A stretch of 64,000 bases of DNA from Gammaproteobacteria bacterium RIFCSPHIGHO2_12_FULL_63_22 (lineage in GTDB: Bacteria > Pseudomonadota > Gammaproteobacteria > Xanthomonadales > Xanthomonadaceae): assembly GCA_001801685.1 (NCBI GenBank), contig MGYJ01000006.1:101485-165484 (forward strand), written 5' to 3'. The position numbers were made by a program, and so were the translations under genes. Shown here one piece after another: positions 17,463 to 26,202 of this stretch (position 1 is the stretch's first letter; each line of letters opens with the position of its first letter). The notes under the pieces were generated by a model that did not search any database, had not been told where the DNA came from, and worked only from the letters and a program-made list of their open reading frames with translations.

Positions 17463-18341
17463 ATGGGAAAGTCGAAAAACCTGCGCGGCATCGGCGCGAT
17501 GCTGCTGGCGATGGCCATGTTTTCGTTCATGGACACCGGCCTGAAGCTGCTATCACCCCACTATCCGGCCATGCAGGTGGCCGCGATGCGTGCCTTGTCG
17601 TCCCTGCCGCTGGTCATCGCCTATGTCGCCTGGCGCGGCGCTTTCGGCACCTTGCTGCGCGTGCGCTGGCCCTTGCACCTGCTTCGGGGCGTGCTGGGCA
17701 TCGGCATGTTGTCGTTGTTCGCCTTCGGCCTTCGTGACCTGCCCTTGTCGGAGGCCTACAGTATCGTCTTCGTCGCCCCGGTGATCATCACGATCCTGGC
17801 GGTTCCCGTCCTCGGCGAACGCGTCGACGCCGCGCGCTGGGTTGCCATTGCCGTGGGCCTGTCAGGCGTACTGGTGGTGTTGCGTCCGAGTGGCGGCGGT
17901 TTTTTCACCTTGGGTGGACTGGCCATGCTGGGTGCGGCGCTGTGTTATTCCATCTCGGCGGTAACCGTGCGCATCGTTGGCCGCACCGATTCGAGTGAGA
18001 GCCAAGTGTTCTGGCTGATGACAATGGTCGGCCTGGGTGCGGGGGCGATGGCGGCGCCGGGCTGGGTGGCGATCCGTCCCGAGGATGCCTGGGTGCTGCT
18101 GGGCGTTGCGATCACCGGTTTCTTCGGCCAGTTGTTCATCACCGAGGCGTTTCGGCATGGCGAGGCTTCCGCCATTGCGCCACTCGAATACAGTGCAATG
18201 GCCTGGGCGATCGGACTGGACTGGCTGCTTTGGAAAGTGTTGCCCGATGAAATCACGCTGATCGGCGCAGCGATCATCATCGCCAGCGGCATCTACCTGG
18301 TGCGGCGCGAACGCGTGCACCTGGAAGCCGAGCATCCCTGA
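17463..18341 (+). CDS. DMT (EamA) family transporter
   Basis: This 292-residue, ten-TM drug/metabolite transporter shows the two EamA repeats (about 5-140 and 150-285), with PLSEAYSIVFVAPVIITILA and EASAIAPLEYSAMAWAIGL as corresponding segments. It may export a small metabolite; the substrate is not predictable. I chose ATG 17463. An in-frame ATG at 17421 adds MAKTDNPSSRHNGR, a hydrophilic stretch lying over the -10-like element. It is convergent with the ArnT-like gene, 6 bp away. Confidence 0.88.
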   Translation: MGKSKNLRGIGAMLLAMAMFSFMDTGLKLLSPHYPAMQVAAMRALSSLPLVIAYVAWRGAFGTLLRVRWPLHLLRGVLGIGMLSLFAFGLRDLPLSEAYSIVFVAPVIITILAVPVLGERVDAARWVAIAVGLSGVLVVLRPSGGGFFTLGGLAMLGAALCYSISAVTVRIVGRTDSSESQVFWLMTMVGLGAGAMAAPGWVAIRPEDAWVLLGVAITGFFGQLFITEAFRHGEASAIAPLEYSAMAWAIGLDWLLWKVLPDEITLIGAAIIIASGIYLVRRERVHLEAEHP

Positions 18342-18347
18342 GTCCGG

Positions 18348-19892
18348 TCAGTAGGAACCCGTGGGATGTTTCGCCCGCGGGAAATCGCCTGCCACGGTGT
18401 ACACGACGCGGTCGCGATGCTTGCGACCGTTGGCATCGGCGATGGTGCCCAGGCGAACAGGCGTCTTGTTCATTTCGCGCGCTGCATCCAGGAAGTAGCG
18501 CTCGACTTCCAGCTTCATGATGAAGACGCGGCCGTCCTCCTGTTCGGCGAACTCGGCGGCCAGGGTCTGGTCGTAGGACGAGTCGGACATCCTTGTCGGC
18601 TGCGGCTTGAACGAGAGCCGTTCGATGTCGGTGTCGAGGTAGAGGTTTAGCCCGTTGCGGGTCATGTCCTCGACGAACAACAATTCGCGCGGCTGCCCGG
18701 GCAGCATCGGCAGGAGTTGCTGCGCGAAGACGCGGCCATCCTTGTCGGTCACGTAATTGGCGGCCCAGAGTTTCACGCCGAGCAAAATCACGACCCACAG
18801 CAACAACAGCCACGGCGCGTACCACCACCACTGGCGGGATGCCAGGCGCTTGCCCAGGAGCAGGGCGAGAGGCGCGAACAAGGGCAGCACATACAGCGGC
18901 AGGCGCGAGCGCGCCAGGCAGAAGATCAGCAAGGGCAGGGCGAACCAGATCCACAGGAAACGCAAGTCGGCCGGCATGTCCTGCCAGGCGCGCTTGCGGA
19001 TTCCGATCAAGGCCAGTACCAGCCACGGGATCGATCCGGCAACCAGTGTTGGCAAGTACACCACCAGGGGCCCGTACCATTCCGGGAAACGCTTCAGCTC
19101 GGCCGTCGCAATGCGCGCATAAACTTCGTGGCCGAGGAAATAATCGAGCAAGCCGGGATGGCGCCGGATCACCACGAGGTACCAGGTAAAGCCGATCACC
19201 GCGAACAACAGAAGGCCCCAGGGCCGGAACAGGCCCAGGCCGCCGCGCATCGGGCCCGCCGCCGGATCGGCGCCGGCCAGTTTTTGCGCGCTGCGGGCCT
19301 GCACCAGTTCGAATGCGACTATCGCCAGCAAGGGCAGCAGGCTGGGCGGCCCCTTGGTCATGAAGGCCAGGCCGAACGCGGCCCACATCGCGTCCAGCCA
19401 GCGCGCCGACCCCCCGCCAAACCGGTACTGCGCGTAGCACAGCACCGACAGCGTCTCCATCAAGGCCAGCATCGAATCGGTGTTGACCGTGTTCGATGCC
19501 AGGAAGGGCACCGGGCTGGTGGCATAGATCAGCGCAGGCAGCCACGGCTTGTCGGGCACGAAACTCTTGCCCAGCCGGAACACCAGGACCACAGTCAATG
19601 CGAAGGCGAGGGCGATCGGCAACCGGACCGCCCACTCGGTGCGACCGAACGTGGCGACGCTGGCGGCGATGGTCCAGTAAGTTACCGGCGGCTTGGTGAA
19701 ATGCAGTGCTTCCTCGTTGCGGCGCAGGCTGATGAAATCGCCGCTGTGCAGCATCTGCAAGGCGACGTTGGTGTAGCGGCCTTCGTCGGGTTCCCACAGC
19801 CCGCGCGATCCCTGGAAGGACAGGCCGAGCAGCAATGCGAGGGCGAGCAACGCCAGCAGGGGCCGGCGGCTGAAAAATCTGGGGAGTGACAA
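18348..19892 (-). CDS. ArnT-like membrane glycosyltransferase (PMT_2 family)
   Basis: This protein of about 514 residues is a polytopic GT-C enzyme that uses polyprenyl-linked sugars at the periplasmic face. The first loop has the catalytic acidic motif LWEPDEGRYTNVALQML, as in ArnT and PMT enzymes. About eleven TM helices follow, then a soluble C-terminal domain (about 400-514). The start is uncertain: TTG 19892 has GCGGAAG upstream, while GTG 19991 adds 33 residues without a ribosome site. ArnT itself adds aminoarabinose to lipid A, but no arn genes are nearby, so the donor and acceptor are open. Confidence 0.82.
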   Translation of the reverse strand: MSLPRFFSRRPLLALLALALLLGLSFQGSRGLWEPDEGRYTNVALQMLHSGDFISLRRNEEALHFTKPPVTYWTIAASVATFGRTEWAVRLPIALAFALTVVLVFRLGKSFVPDKPWLPALIYATSPVPFLASNTVNTDSMLALMETLSVLCYAQYRFGGGSARWLDAMWAAFGLAFMTKGPPSLLPLLAIVAFELVQARSAQKLAGADPAAGPMRGGLGLFRPWGLLLFAVIGFTWYLVVIRRHPGLLDYFLGHEVYARIATAELKRFPEWYGPLVVYLPTLVAGSIPWLVLALIGIRKRAWQDMPADLRFLWIWFALPLLIFCLARSRLPLYVLPLFAPLALLLGKRLASRQWWWYAPWLLLLWVVILLGVKLWAANYVTDKDGRVFAQQLLPMLPGQPRELLFVEDMTRNGLNLYLDTDIERLSFKPQPTRMSDSSYDQTLAAEFAEQEDGRVFIMKLEVERYFLDAAREMNKTPVRLGTIADANGRKHRDRVVYTVAGDFPRAKHPTGSY

Positions 19893-20061
19893 GGCAGGCT
19901 TCCGCGAGGACAACGGGGCAAGGATAACCGGCTGGCTGCTGCCTTCCCAAGCAGATGGTGGCGTGACCTTAGTCAGGGCGCCGTTCGGCACGTTTCAAGG
20001 CCTTGCCTGCGTGCAAGACTGGCCCCATCCAGTCCCTGTTGCGCCACCGCCGGAGAGAAAG

Positions 20062-20826
20062 ATGAAAGCCGCCCTGCTTCCCCTGGCCCTGTTGCTTGCC
20101 TCGGGCGCCGCCCAGGCGCACTCGACCCACGACGGGGTTCGTCTTGGCTGCGACGTCCGCTCCGACTATTCGGTGCGCCCTTACCGCCAAGCCTTCCTGT
20201 TCAGCCGCGAAGGCTCGACGCCGGCCGAGATCGGCATTGGCGGTGGCCGTCTCTTCATCGATGGCAAGGAAATCGAACTCGGCGCTGCCGACCACGCCCG
20301 CCTGCGCGAAATGGAAGGCGAGATGAAGGGGATGGTCCCCCAGATCGAAAAGGTCACGCTGGAGGCCATCGAGATTGCATTCACCGCGCTCACCGAGGTC
20401 GCACGCGGCCTGTCGAATACGCCCGAGAAGACCGTTGCCGGCCTGGAGCGCTCGCACCGGGAGATGATGGCCGAGATCCGCAGCAAGCCCATGGGCGTCT
20501 TCAACGAGGACGCGATGGCGGGCATCATCGAGCCGATCATCACGCGCTTCATCCCCGATATCGTCGGCGGCGCCGTCAGCTCGGCGCTGAAAGCCGCGTT
20601 CTCGGGCGAAGAAGCAACGAAGGAATTCGAAGCCCGCATCAAGCACATGGAAGGCGAGCTCGACACCCGCGTGGAAGCCCGGGCCAAGAAGCTCGAGCCA
20701 CTGGCCGACGCCTTGTGCCAGCGGCTCAACCACCTGGACAGCCTTGACGACTCTCTGGAATTTCGCCTGCCCGATGGCAAGCCCCTGCAATTGCTGAGCG
20801 TTGATCCGAGCCGCCAAAAGCACTGA
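20062..20826 (+). CDS. DUF2884 (YggN-like) periplasmic protein
   Basis: This 254-residue secreted protein has a signal peptide (KAALLPLALLLASGAAQA). The mature part matches DUF2884: C in RLGCDVRSDYSV, a strand-rich start (GGRLFIDGKEIEL), long helices around 90-220 and a Cys near the C-terminus (DALCQRLNHLDSL). The function is unknown. GGAGAGAAAG precedes ATG 20062. It is followed by a strong intrinsic terminator. Confidence 0.82.
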   Translation: MKAALLPLALLLASGAAQAHSTHDGVRLGCDVRSDYSVRPYRQAFLFSREGSTPAEIGIGGGRLFIDGKEIELGAADHARLREMEGEMKGMVPQIEKVTLEAIEIAFTALTEVARGLSNTPEKTVAGLERSHREMMAEIRSKPMGVFNEDAMAGIIEPIITRFIPDIVGGAVSSALKAAFSGEEATKEFEARIKHMEGELDTRVEARAKKLEPLADALCQRLNHLDSLDDSLEFRLPDGKPLQLLSVDPSRQKH

Positions 20827-20868
20827 GCGCCTCGAGCGCAACCGCGGTGGCAACGCCGTTTTCCCCGC

Positions 20869-20893
20869 GCCCCCTCCCCGGGGGCTTTTTTTT
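20869..20893 (+). terminator. intrinsic terminator
   Basis: A GCCCCC/GGGGGC hairpin with a very short loop is followed by eight T residues (20886-20893). It ends the DUF2884 transcript and lies immediately upstream of the pyruvate dehydrogenase E2 gene. Confidence 0.85.
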
Positions 20894-20930
20894 GCCACAA
20901 TAGCGGCCTCGCATGAAGCAGGCAGGTCGC

Positions 20931-22310
20931 ATGTCGCAGTTGATGGAAGCCCGGGTACCCGATATCGGCAGCGACCAGGGCGTGCCGGTGATCGAATTGC
21001 TGGTGAAGGTGGGCGATATCGTCACCAAGGACCAGGGCCTGGTCACGCTGGAATCGGACAAGGCCACGATGGAAGTTCCCGCGCCCTTCGCCGGTACGGT
21101 GCGCGAGGTGCTGGTGAAGGTCGGTGATGAAATCGGCACCGGCGCCGTCGTCGCCATGATCGAGCCAGCGGCCGAAGCGAGCGCGACTCCGGTCGAGGCG
21201 AAGTCCCAGCCTGTCGCTGCAGCGGCCGCCGTTGCGCCGCCCGCCGCCAAAGCGCCAGCGCCTGTGGTTGCCGCGACGACTCCGGCCCCGGTCGCTTCGT
21301 CGCCCGCGCCTGCGGCTACCGCCACCACCGTTGCCGTCGCGACCATGACGCCCGCTGCCGCCAGCTCGCGGCGCTCCCTGGATTCCGAATCCCTGGTGCC
21401 CGGCGTGTTGCCCTATGCCAGTCCCGCGGTGCGCGTGTTCGCACGCGAGCTCGGCGTCGACCTGTCGCAAGTGAAAGGAACCGAGCGCGGCGGCCGCATC
21501 GGCAAGGCCGACGTGCAGGCCTTCGTCAAAGCCATGCTGGCTGGCGGCACCATGCCGCGCGCGTCGGGCGGCGAAGCGGGCGGACTGCAACTCATCCCGT
21601 GGCCGCAGGTCGATTTCGCCAAGTTCGGCGAGGTGGAACGCCAGTCGCGTACCCGCATCAACAAGTTGTCCGGCGCCAACCTTGCGCGCAACTGGGCGAT
21701 GATCCCGCACGTCACGCAGTTCGACGAAGCCGACATCACCGAGATGGAAGTCTTCCGCAAGAAGCTTGGCGAAGAGAACAAGGACGTCAAGATCACGCCG
21801 CTGGTATTCCTTATCAAGGCCGTGGTCGCGGCGCTGAAGAAATACCCGGCCTTCAATTCATCGCTGGACGGCGACGACCTGGTGCTGAAGAAATATTTCC
21901 ATGTCGGCATTGCCGTGGATACGCCCGATGGCCTGATGGTGCCGGTGCTTCGCGATTGCGATCGCAAGGGATTGCTGGAATTGTCTGCAGAACTCGCCTC
22001 CATCAGTGCGCGCGCCCGCGACAAGAAACTGACCGCCGCCGACATGCAGGGCGGCTGTTTTTCGATTTCGTCCTTGGGCGGCATCGGCGGAACGGCCTTC
22101 ACGCCGATCATCAACGCGCCCGAAGTCGCGATCCTGGGCGTGTCGAAGTCGCAGATGAAGCCGGTCTGGAATGGCAGCGAGTTCGCGCCTCGCCTGATGT
22201 TGCCCTTGTCGCTGAGCTACGACCATCGCGTCATCGACGGCGCCGCCGCCGCCCGCTTCGCCAGTTACCTGGCGCAAGTCCTCGGCGACCTGCGCCGCCT
22301 GCTGGTCTGA
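20931..22310 (+). CDS. aceF: dihydrolipoamide acetyltransferase (pyruvate dehydrogenase E2)
   Basis: This 459-residue protein is the E2 core of the pyruvate dehydrogenase complex, which transfers acetyl from lipoyl-lysine to CoA. It has one lipoyl domain (lipoylated Lys44 in [10 protein letters not shown]), an Ala/Pro linker (about 80-155), a peripheral-subunit-binding domain ([16 protein letters not shown]) and the catalytic domain ending [15 protein letters not shown], whose His-Asp are catalytic. ATG 20931 has AGG upstream; ATG 20913 would add six residues. aceE is not in the window. It lies 10 bp upstream of the E3 gene. Confidence 0.94.
   Translation: MSQLMEARVPDIGSDQGVPVIELLVKVGDIVTKDQGLVTLESDKATMEVPAPFAGTVREVLVKVGDEIGTGAVVAMIEPAAEASATPVEAKSQPVAAAAAVAPPAAKAPAPVVAATTPAPVASSPAPAATATTVAVATMTPAAASSRRSLDSESLVPGVLPYASPAVRVFARELGVDLSQVKGTERGGRIGKADVQAFVKAMLAGGTMPRASGGEAGGLQLIPWPQVDFAKFGEVERQSRTRINKLSGANLARNWAMIPHVTQFDEADITEMEVFRKKLGEENKDVKITPLVFLIKAVVAALKKYPAFNSSLDGDDLVLKKYFHVGIAVDTPDGLMVPVLRDCDRKGLLELSAELASISARARDKKLTAADMQGGCFSISSLGGIGGTAFTPIINAPEVAILGVSKSQMKPVWNGSEFAPRLMLPLSLSYDHRVIDGAAAARFASYLAQVLGDLRRLLV
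20981..21079 (+). repeat. 99-bp direct repeat, copy 1 (lipoyl-domain coding)
   Basis: This ungapped 99-bp segment inside the E2 gene matches 22371-22469 inside the E3 gene at 87 of 99 positions. It encodes the centre of the lipoyl domain, including the modified Lys. The codons match better than protein conservation alone would require. Confidence 0.8.
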
Positions 22311-22320
22311 AGGAGCTTCC

Positions 22321-24126
22321 GTGGCCACGCTGATTGAAATCAAGGTTCCCGACATTGGCGGCAGCAAGGACGTGCCGGTGATCGAATTGCTGGCGAAGGT
22401 CGGCGATGCGATTGCCGTGGACCAGGGCCTGGTGACGCTGGAATCGGACAAGGCGACGATGGAAGTTCCGTGCACCGCCGCCGGCGTGCTGAAGGAATGG
22501 AAAGTGAAAGTGGGCGACGGCGTTTCGGAAGGGCAGGTGATCGCCGTGCTGGAAGCCGCCGCCGACGCACCCGTCGCGAAGGCTGCGCCCGCCACGCCCG
22601 CTGCGGCCGCCGAGTCGAAGCCCGTCGCGCCGTCGCCCGCGCCGTCGCCCGCGCCGCCGACCGCGGCGCCAGCCACGCCTGCGCCCGTTGCGAAACCCGC
22701 CACCGGCTCCAACGCCGACATCCAGTGCCAGCTGGTCGTGCTCGGCGCCGGCCCGGGCGGCTACACCGCCGCGTTCCGCGCTGCCGACCTGGGCATGGAC
22801 GTGGTGCTGGTCGAGCGCTACGCGAAACTTGGCGGCGTCTGCCTCAACGTCGGCTGCATTCCGTCCAAGGCCCTGCTGCACGCCGCCGAAGTAATCAACG
22901 AAGCGAAGCACGCGTCTGCCTACGGTGTCAGCTTCGGCGATCCCGTCATCGACATCGACAAGCTGCGCGCACACAAGGACAAGGTGGTCGGCACCATGAA
23001 CGCCGGCCTGTCGGGCATGGCCAAGGCGCGCAAGGTGCGCACGGTCACCGGCATCGGCCGCTTCCTGTCGCCGAACGAACTCGAGATCGACGAGGCTGGC
23101 ACGCGCAAGGTGCTTCGCTTCGAGCACTGCATCATCGCGGCCGGATCGCAACCGGTGAAGTTGCCGGGCTTCCCCTGGGACGACCCGCGCGTGATGGATT
23201 CCACCGACGCATTGATGCTGCACGACATCCCGGCCGAGTTGCTGGTGGTGGGCGGCGGCATCATCGGCCTGGAAATGGCCTGCGTGTACGCTGCGCTCGG
23301 CAGTCGCGTCACCGTGGTCGAATTCATGCCGCAGCTGATGCCGGGCAGCGATGCCGACCTCGTCAAGCCGCTGGCCGACTTGCTGAAGAAGCGCGGCGTG
23401 GCCATCCACCTCGGTACGAAAGTCGCGAAAGTCGAAGCGGGCAAGGACGGGCTCAACGCCAGTTTCGAAGGTGAAAAGCCGCCCTCGACCACGCGTTACG
23501 ACCGTGTGCTGGTGTCGGTCGGCCGCACGCCGAATGGCAGTCGCATCAACGCCGAAGTCGCAGGCGTGGCCGTCACCGATCGTGGCTTCATCAACGTCGA
23601 TTCGCAGATGCGGACCAACGTGCCGCATATCTTCGCCATCGGCGACCTGGTCGGCCAGCCGATGCTCGCGCACAAGGCGACGCACGAAGGCAAGCTTGCT
23701 GCGGAAGTGGCAGCCGGCGAAAAACGCGAATGGGTTGCGCGCGTCATTCCATCGGTGGCCTACACCGATCCCGAAATCGCGTGGGTCGGCCTCACCGAGA
23801 CTGAAGCGAAACAGAAGGGCATCGACGTCGGCGTGGCGAAGTTCCCCTGGGCGGCTTCGGGTCGCGCCGTGGGATTGGGCCGCACCGAAGGCTTCACCAA
23901 GCTGATTTTCGATCCCGGCAGCCATCGCCTGCTCGGCGGCGGCATCGTCGGCGTGCATGCCGGCGACCTCATCGCCGAGATCGCGCTGGCCATCGAGATG
24001 GGTTGCGAGGCGGGCGACATCGGCCACACCATCCATCCCCATCCCACGCTGAGTGAATCGGTGGGCATGGCGGCGGAAGTATTCGAAGGCAGCATCACCG
24101 ACCTGTATATTCCTAAGAAGAAGTAA
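22321..24126 (+). CDS. lpdA: dihydrolipoyl dehydrogenase (E3) with N-terminal lipoyl domain
   Basis: This 601-residue flavoprotein reoxidises dihydrolipoamide with NAD+. An extra lipoyl domain (1-80, Lys44) is joined by an Ala/Pro linker (83-130) to the normal E3. FAD motif VVLGAGPGGYTAAFRA, redox disulfide C174/C179 (GGVCLNVGCIPSK), NAD motif VVGGGIIGLEMACVY and the C-terminal active-site His in HPHPTLSE are all present. Lipoyl-E3 fusions are known in several proteobacteria. It starts at GTG with AAGGAG upstream and is 10 bp behind aceF. Confidence 0.95.
   Translation: MATLIEIKVPDIGGSKDVPVIELLAKVGDAIAVDQGLVTLESDKATMEVPCTAAGVLKEWKVKVGDGVSEGQVIAVLEAAADAPVAKAAPATPAAAAESKPVAPSPAPSPAPPTAAPATPAPVAKPATGSNADIQCQLVVLGAGPGGYTAAFRAADLGMDVVLVERYAKLGGVCLNVGCIPSKALLHAAEVINEAKHASAYGVSFGDPVIDIDKLRAHKDKVVGTMNAGLSGMAKARKVRTVTGIGRFLSPNELEIDEAGTRKVLRFEHCIIAAGSQPVKLPGFPWDDPRVMDSTDALMLHDIPAELLVVGGGIIGLEMACVYAALGSRVTVVEFMPQLMPGSDADLVKPLADLLKKRGVAIHLGTKVAKVEAGKDGLNASFEGEKPPSTTRYDRVLVSVGRTPNGSRINAEVAGVAVTDRGFINVDSQMRTNVPHIFAIGDLVGQPMLAHKATHEGKLAAEVAAGEKREWVARVIPSVAYTDPEIAWVGLTETEAKQKGIDVGVAKFPWAASGRAVGLGRTEGFTKLIFDPGSHRLLGGGIVGVHAGDLIAEIALAIEMGCEAGDIGHTIHPHPTLSESVGMAAEVFEGSITDLYIPKKK
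22371..22469 (+). repeat. 99-bp direct repeat, copy 2 (lipoyl-domain coding)
   Basis: This is the second copy of the 99-bp lipoyl-domain segment described at 20981-21079, with 12 mismatches and no gaps. It supports a recent domain duplication or ongoing gene conversion between the E2 and E3 genes. Confidence 0.8.
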
Positions 24127-24148
24127 GGTCCTGGACCAGGGAGCGGCC

Positions 24149-25102
24149 GTGATCAACGAAATAGGGATGTTCGTACTTGGCCTGTTCCTGCTGCTGCTCG
24201 GCGGGGACTCCGTGATTCGCGGCGCCGCGGGCCTGGGCCAGCGCCTGGGGCTTTCCCCGTTCGCGGCCGGCCTGTTGCTGGTCGCCTTCGCCACATCGGT
24301 ACCCGAGCTTGTCGTCAACGCCTACGCCTTCCAGCACGGCCAGACGGACCTCGCGCTGGGCAACGCCATTGGCAGCAACATGGTCAATATCGGCCTGACC
24401 CTGGGACTTGCGGCGTTGGTTGCGCCCTTGCTGATACGCATGCGCCTGCTGGCTGCGCAGATCGTCTTCGTGCTGGTCGCCTCGGGCATGGTCCTGCTGT
24501 TCGGCCTCGATGGCAGCATCGCGCGCTGGGAGGGTGGCGTGCTGGTGGCCGGCTTCGTCGGATTCCTGGTATTTGTCTTCATTCGCGGGCGCAACGAAAG
24601 CCCCGAGATCCAGGCCGAGCTGGCTGCGCACGCAGTCACCAGCACCAACCTCGTGCAGAACCTGGTTCGCTTTGCATTCGCTGCGGCGCTGCTTTTTTTC
24701 GGTAGCCGGCTGGTCGTGAATGCGGCCCCGGTCATCGGCTTGGCAATCGGGATGGGGCCGATGCTCACTGGCCTCACGTTGGTGGCCGTCGGAACTGCGT
24801 TGCCCGAGATCGTCGTCGCCATGATCGCAGCGAGCAAAGGCCAGGGTGATGTCGTGGCCGGACAGGTGCTGGGCGCCTGCCTGTTCAACCTGTTGTTCAT
24901 CGTCGGCGGCATGGCCCTGCTGCGGCCGTTGCCGCTGCCCGCATCCTTCATCAGCCTGGAACTGCCCGCCGCGATGGCCTTCGCCCTGCTGTTGTATCCC
25001 TTGCTCGGCGGCGACCTGAAGATATCGCGGCGCGAGGGCGGCTGGCTGTTGCTGGCCTTCGCCATCTGGCTGGGCTACGAACTGTTCACTGCGCTCGCCT
25101 GA
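24149..25102 (+). CDS. CaCA-family sodium/calcium exchanger-like protein
   Basis: This 317-residue, ten-TM antiporter has the two inverted alpha repeats of the Ca2+/cation family: GLLLVAFATSVPELVVNAYA with GNAIGSNMVNIG, and GLTLVAVGTALPEIVVAMIA with GQVLGACLFNLL. The Ser/Ala-x-PE motifs hold the ion-binding glutamates. The second repeat has GACLFN in place of GSNxFN, so ion selectivity may be altered. It starts at GTG with AGGGAG upstream (24138-24143); the in-frame ATG at 24167 is an alternative. It follows lpdA by 22 bp. Confidence 0.88.
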   Translation: MINEIGMFVLGLFLLLLGGDSVIRGAAGLGQRLGLSPFAAGLLLVAFATSVPELVVNAYAFQHGQTDLALGNAIGSNMVNIGLTLGLAALVAPLLIRMRLLAAQIVFVLVASGMVLLFGLDGSIARWEGGVLVAGFVGFLVFVFIRGRNESPEIQAELAAHAVTSTNLVQNLVRFAFAAALLFFGSRLVVNAAPVIGLAIGMGPMLTGLTLVAVGTALPEIVVAMIAASKGQGDVVAGQVLGACLFNLLFIVGGMALLRPLPLPASFISLELPAAMAFALLLYPLLGGDLKISRREGGWLLLAFAIWLGYELFTALA

Positions 25103-25132
25103 GCCAGTGGGCTGGCCGCACTGGGCGCGGCG

Positions 25133-25972
25133 ATGAGCAATGTCCTTGTCATCGGAATGAGTGGGCAGGTCGGCGAGGCGCTCGCGCCTAAACTGATCGC
25201 GCGTTTCGGCGACGTCGATGCGCTGTCGCGCTACCCGCGCGATGCCCTGCCTGGCGTGCATTGGCTGCTCGGTTCACTCGAGCAAATGCCTGGCGGAGCC
25301 GCGATGGCGCATGACACCCTGGTCAGCCTCGGTCCGCTGGATGCCTTCGCACGTTGGTACGGCAGTGCGCGGCCTGCCGCATCGCGGGTGATCGCGCTGG
25401 GCTCCACCGGGCTTCGCGACAAGTCCGACTCTGCCGATCCGCAGGAGCGCGAGCTTGCGCAACGACTTGCCGATGCGGAGGCAAGCTTGTTCGCAGCGGG
25501 CCGCCACGGCGGCGCGGCGATCACGGTACTTCGGCCGACCTTGTTGTACGGCAGTGGTCGCGACCGGTCCCTGACGGCCCTGGTCGCGCTGGCCCGGCGC
25601 TGGCGTGTCCTTCCGCTGCCTTTTACTGCCAAGGGACTTCGCCAGCCCGTGCATGTGGACGACGTGGCGGCGGCCATCCTCGGCTGCCTCGAAGTTCCCG
25701 CCGCGTTGACCGCCGGTCGTAGTTTCGACCTGCCGGGTGGAGAAGTGCTGGCGTTCGACGCCATGGTGCGGCGCACTCTTGAACGCCATGCCCCGGGCGC
25801 GAGGGTGCTTGCCCTGCCGGGCTTCGCCTTCCGCCCGCTGGCCCGGCTGGCCGCCCGCTTGGGCAAGGGCCCAGCCCCGGGAAGCCTTGCCCGCATGGCG
25901 GCAGACCAGACGGCGGATGCCACGCCGGCCCGCCTCGCCTTCGGATACAAGCCCGGTCCATTCCGGCCCTGA
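25133..25972 (+). CDS. NAD(P)-binding epimerase/dehydratase-like protein
   Basis: This 279-residue atypical, extended-SDR-like protein has an N-terminal NAD(P) motif (VLVIGMSGQVGEAL). The Thr in LRPTLLYGSGRDRSL is the conserved turn after strand 6, and QPVHVDDVAAAILGCL is the familiar C-terminal helix. The YxxxK catalytic pair is absent, as in many NmrA/ComplexI-associated members. It may be a nucleotide sensor or a reductase; the substrate is unknown. It is 30 bp downstream of the exchanger gene. Confidence 0.78.
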   Translation: MSNVLVIGMSGQVGEALAPKLIARFGDVDALSRYPRDALPGVHWLLGSLEQMPGGAAMAHDTLVSLGPLDAFARWYGSARPAASRVIALGSTGLRDKSDSADPQERELAQRLADAEASLFAAGRHGGAAITVLRPTLLYGSGRDRSLTALVALARRWRVLPLPFTAKGLRQPVHVDDVAAAILGCLEVPAALTAGRSFDLPGGEVLAFDAMVRRTLERHAPGARVLALPGFAFRPLARLAARLGKGPAPGSLARMAADQTADATPARLAFGYKPGPFRP

Positions 25973-26027
25973 ACAGGCTTGCTGCGCTGCAGCACGAAAA
26001 GAATCCGGGTTTCCATACGCTGGGGCA

Positions 26028-26057
26028 TTGCTTCTTGGCGTAACGGACTTTTAATAT
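26028..26057 (+). promoter_or_regulatory. putative sigma-70 promoter of the DUF1302 operon
   Basis: TTGCTT (26028-26033), an 18-bp spacer and TAATAT (26052-26057) lie in the 230-bp spacer before the operon. The leader would be about 140 nt and contains a short GC-rich palindrome (GGCTGCC A GGCAGCC, near 26115). The remainder of the spacer shows no gene. The promoter is proposed by eye. Confidence 0.35.
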
Positions 26058-26202
26058 GGGGGTACAGTAGAGCGACGAACCCGGGGGGGGTCTGATCCAT
26101 GAAATCCGACAGTTGGCTGCCAGGCAGCCGCGACCGCGATCCCCCTACGGCAAGCGTTTTGCTTTCGCCCCGAGTGTTTTGCCCTTCAGAGGAACAATAG
26201 AA

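Noticed and set aside
20913..20931. Upstream ATG for aceF
   Set aside because: It adds six non-conserved residues and lacks a ribosome site; the ATG at 20931 has AGG at proper spacing. Not fully excluded.
22231..24318. 695-codon ORF antisense to lpdA
   Set aside because: High-GC third-position effect on the opposite strand of a well-supported gene; the sequence is His/Arg/Asp-rich without any domain.
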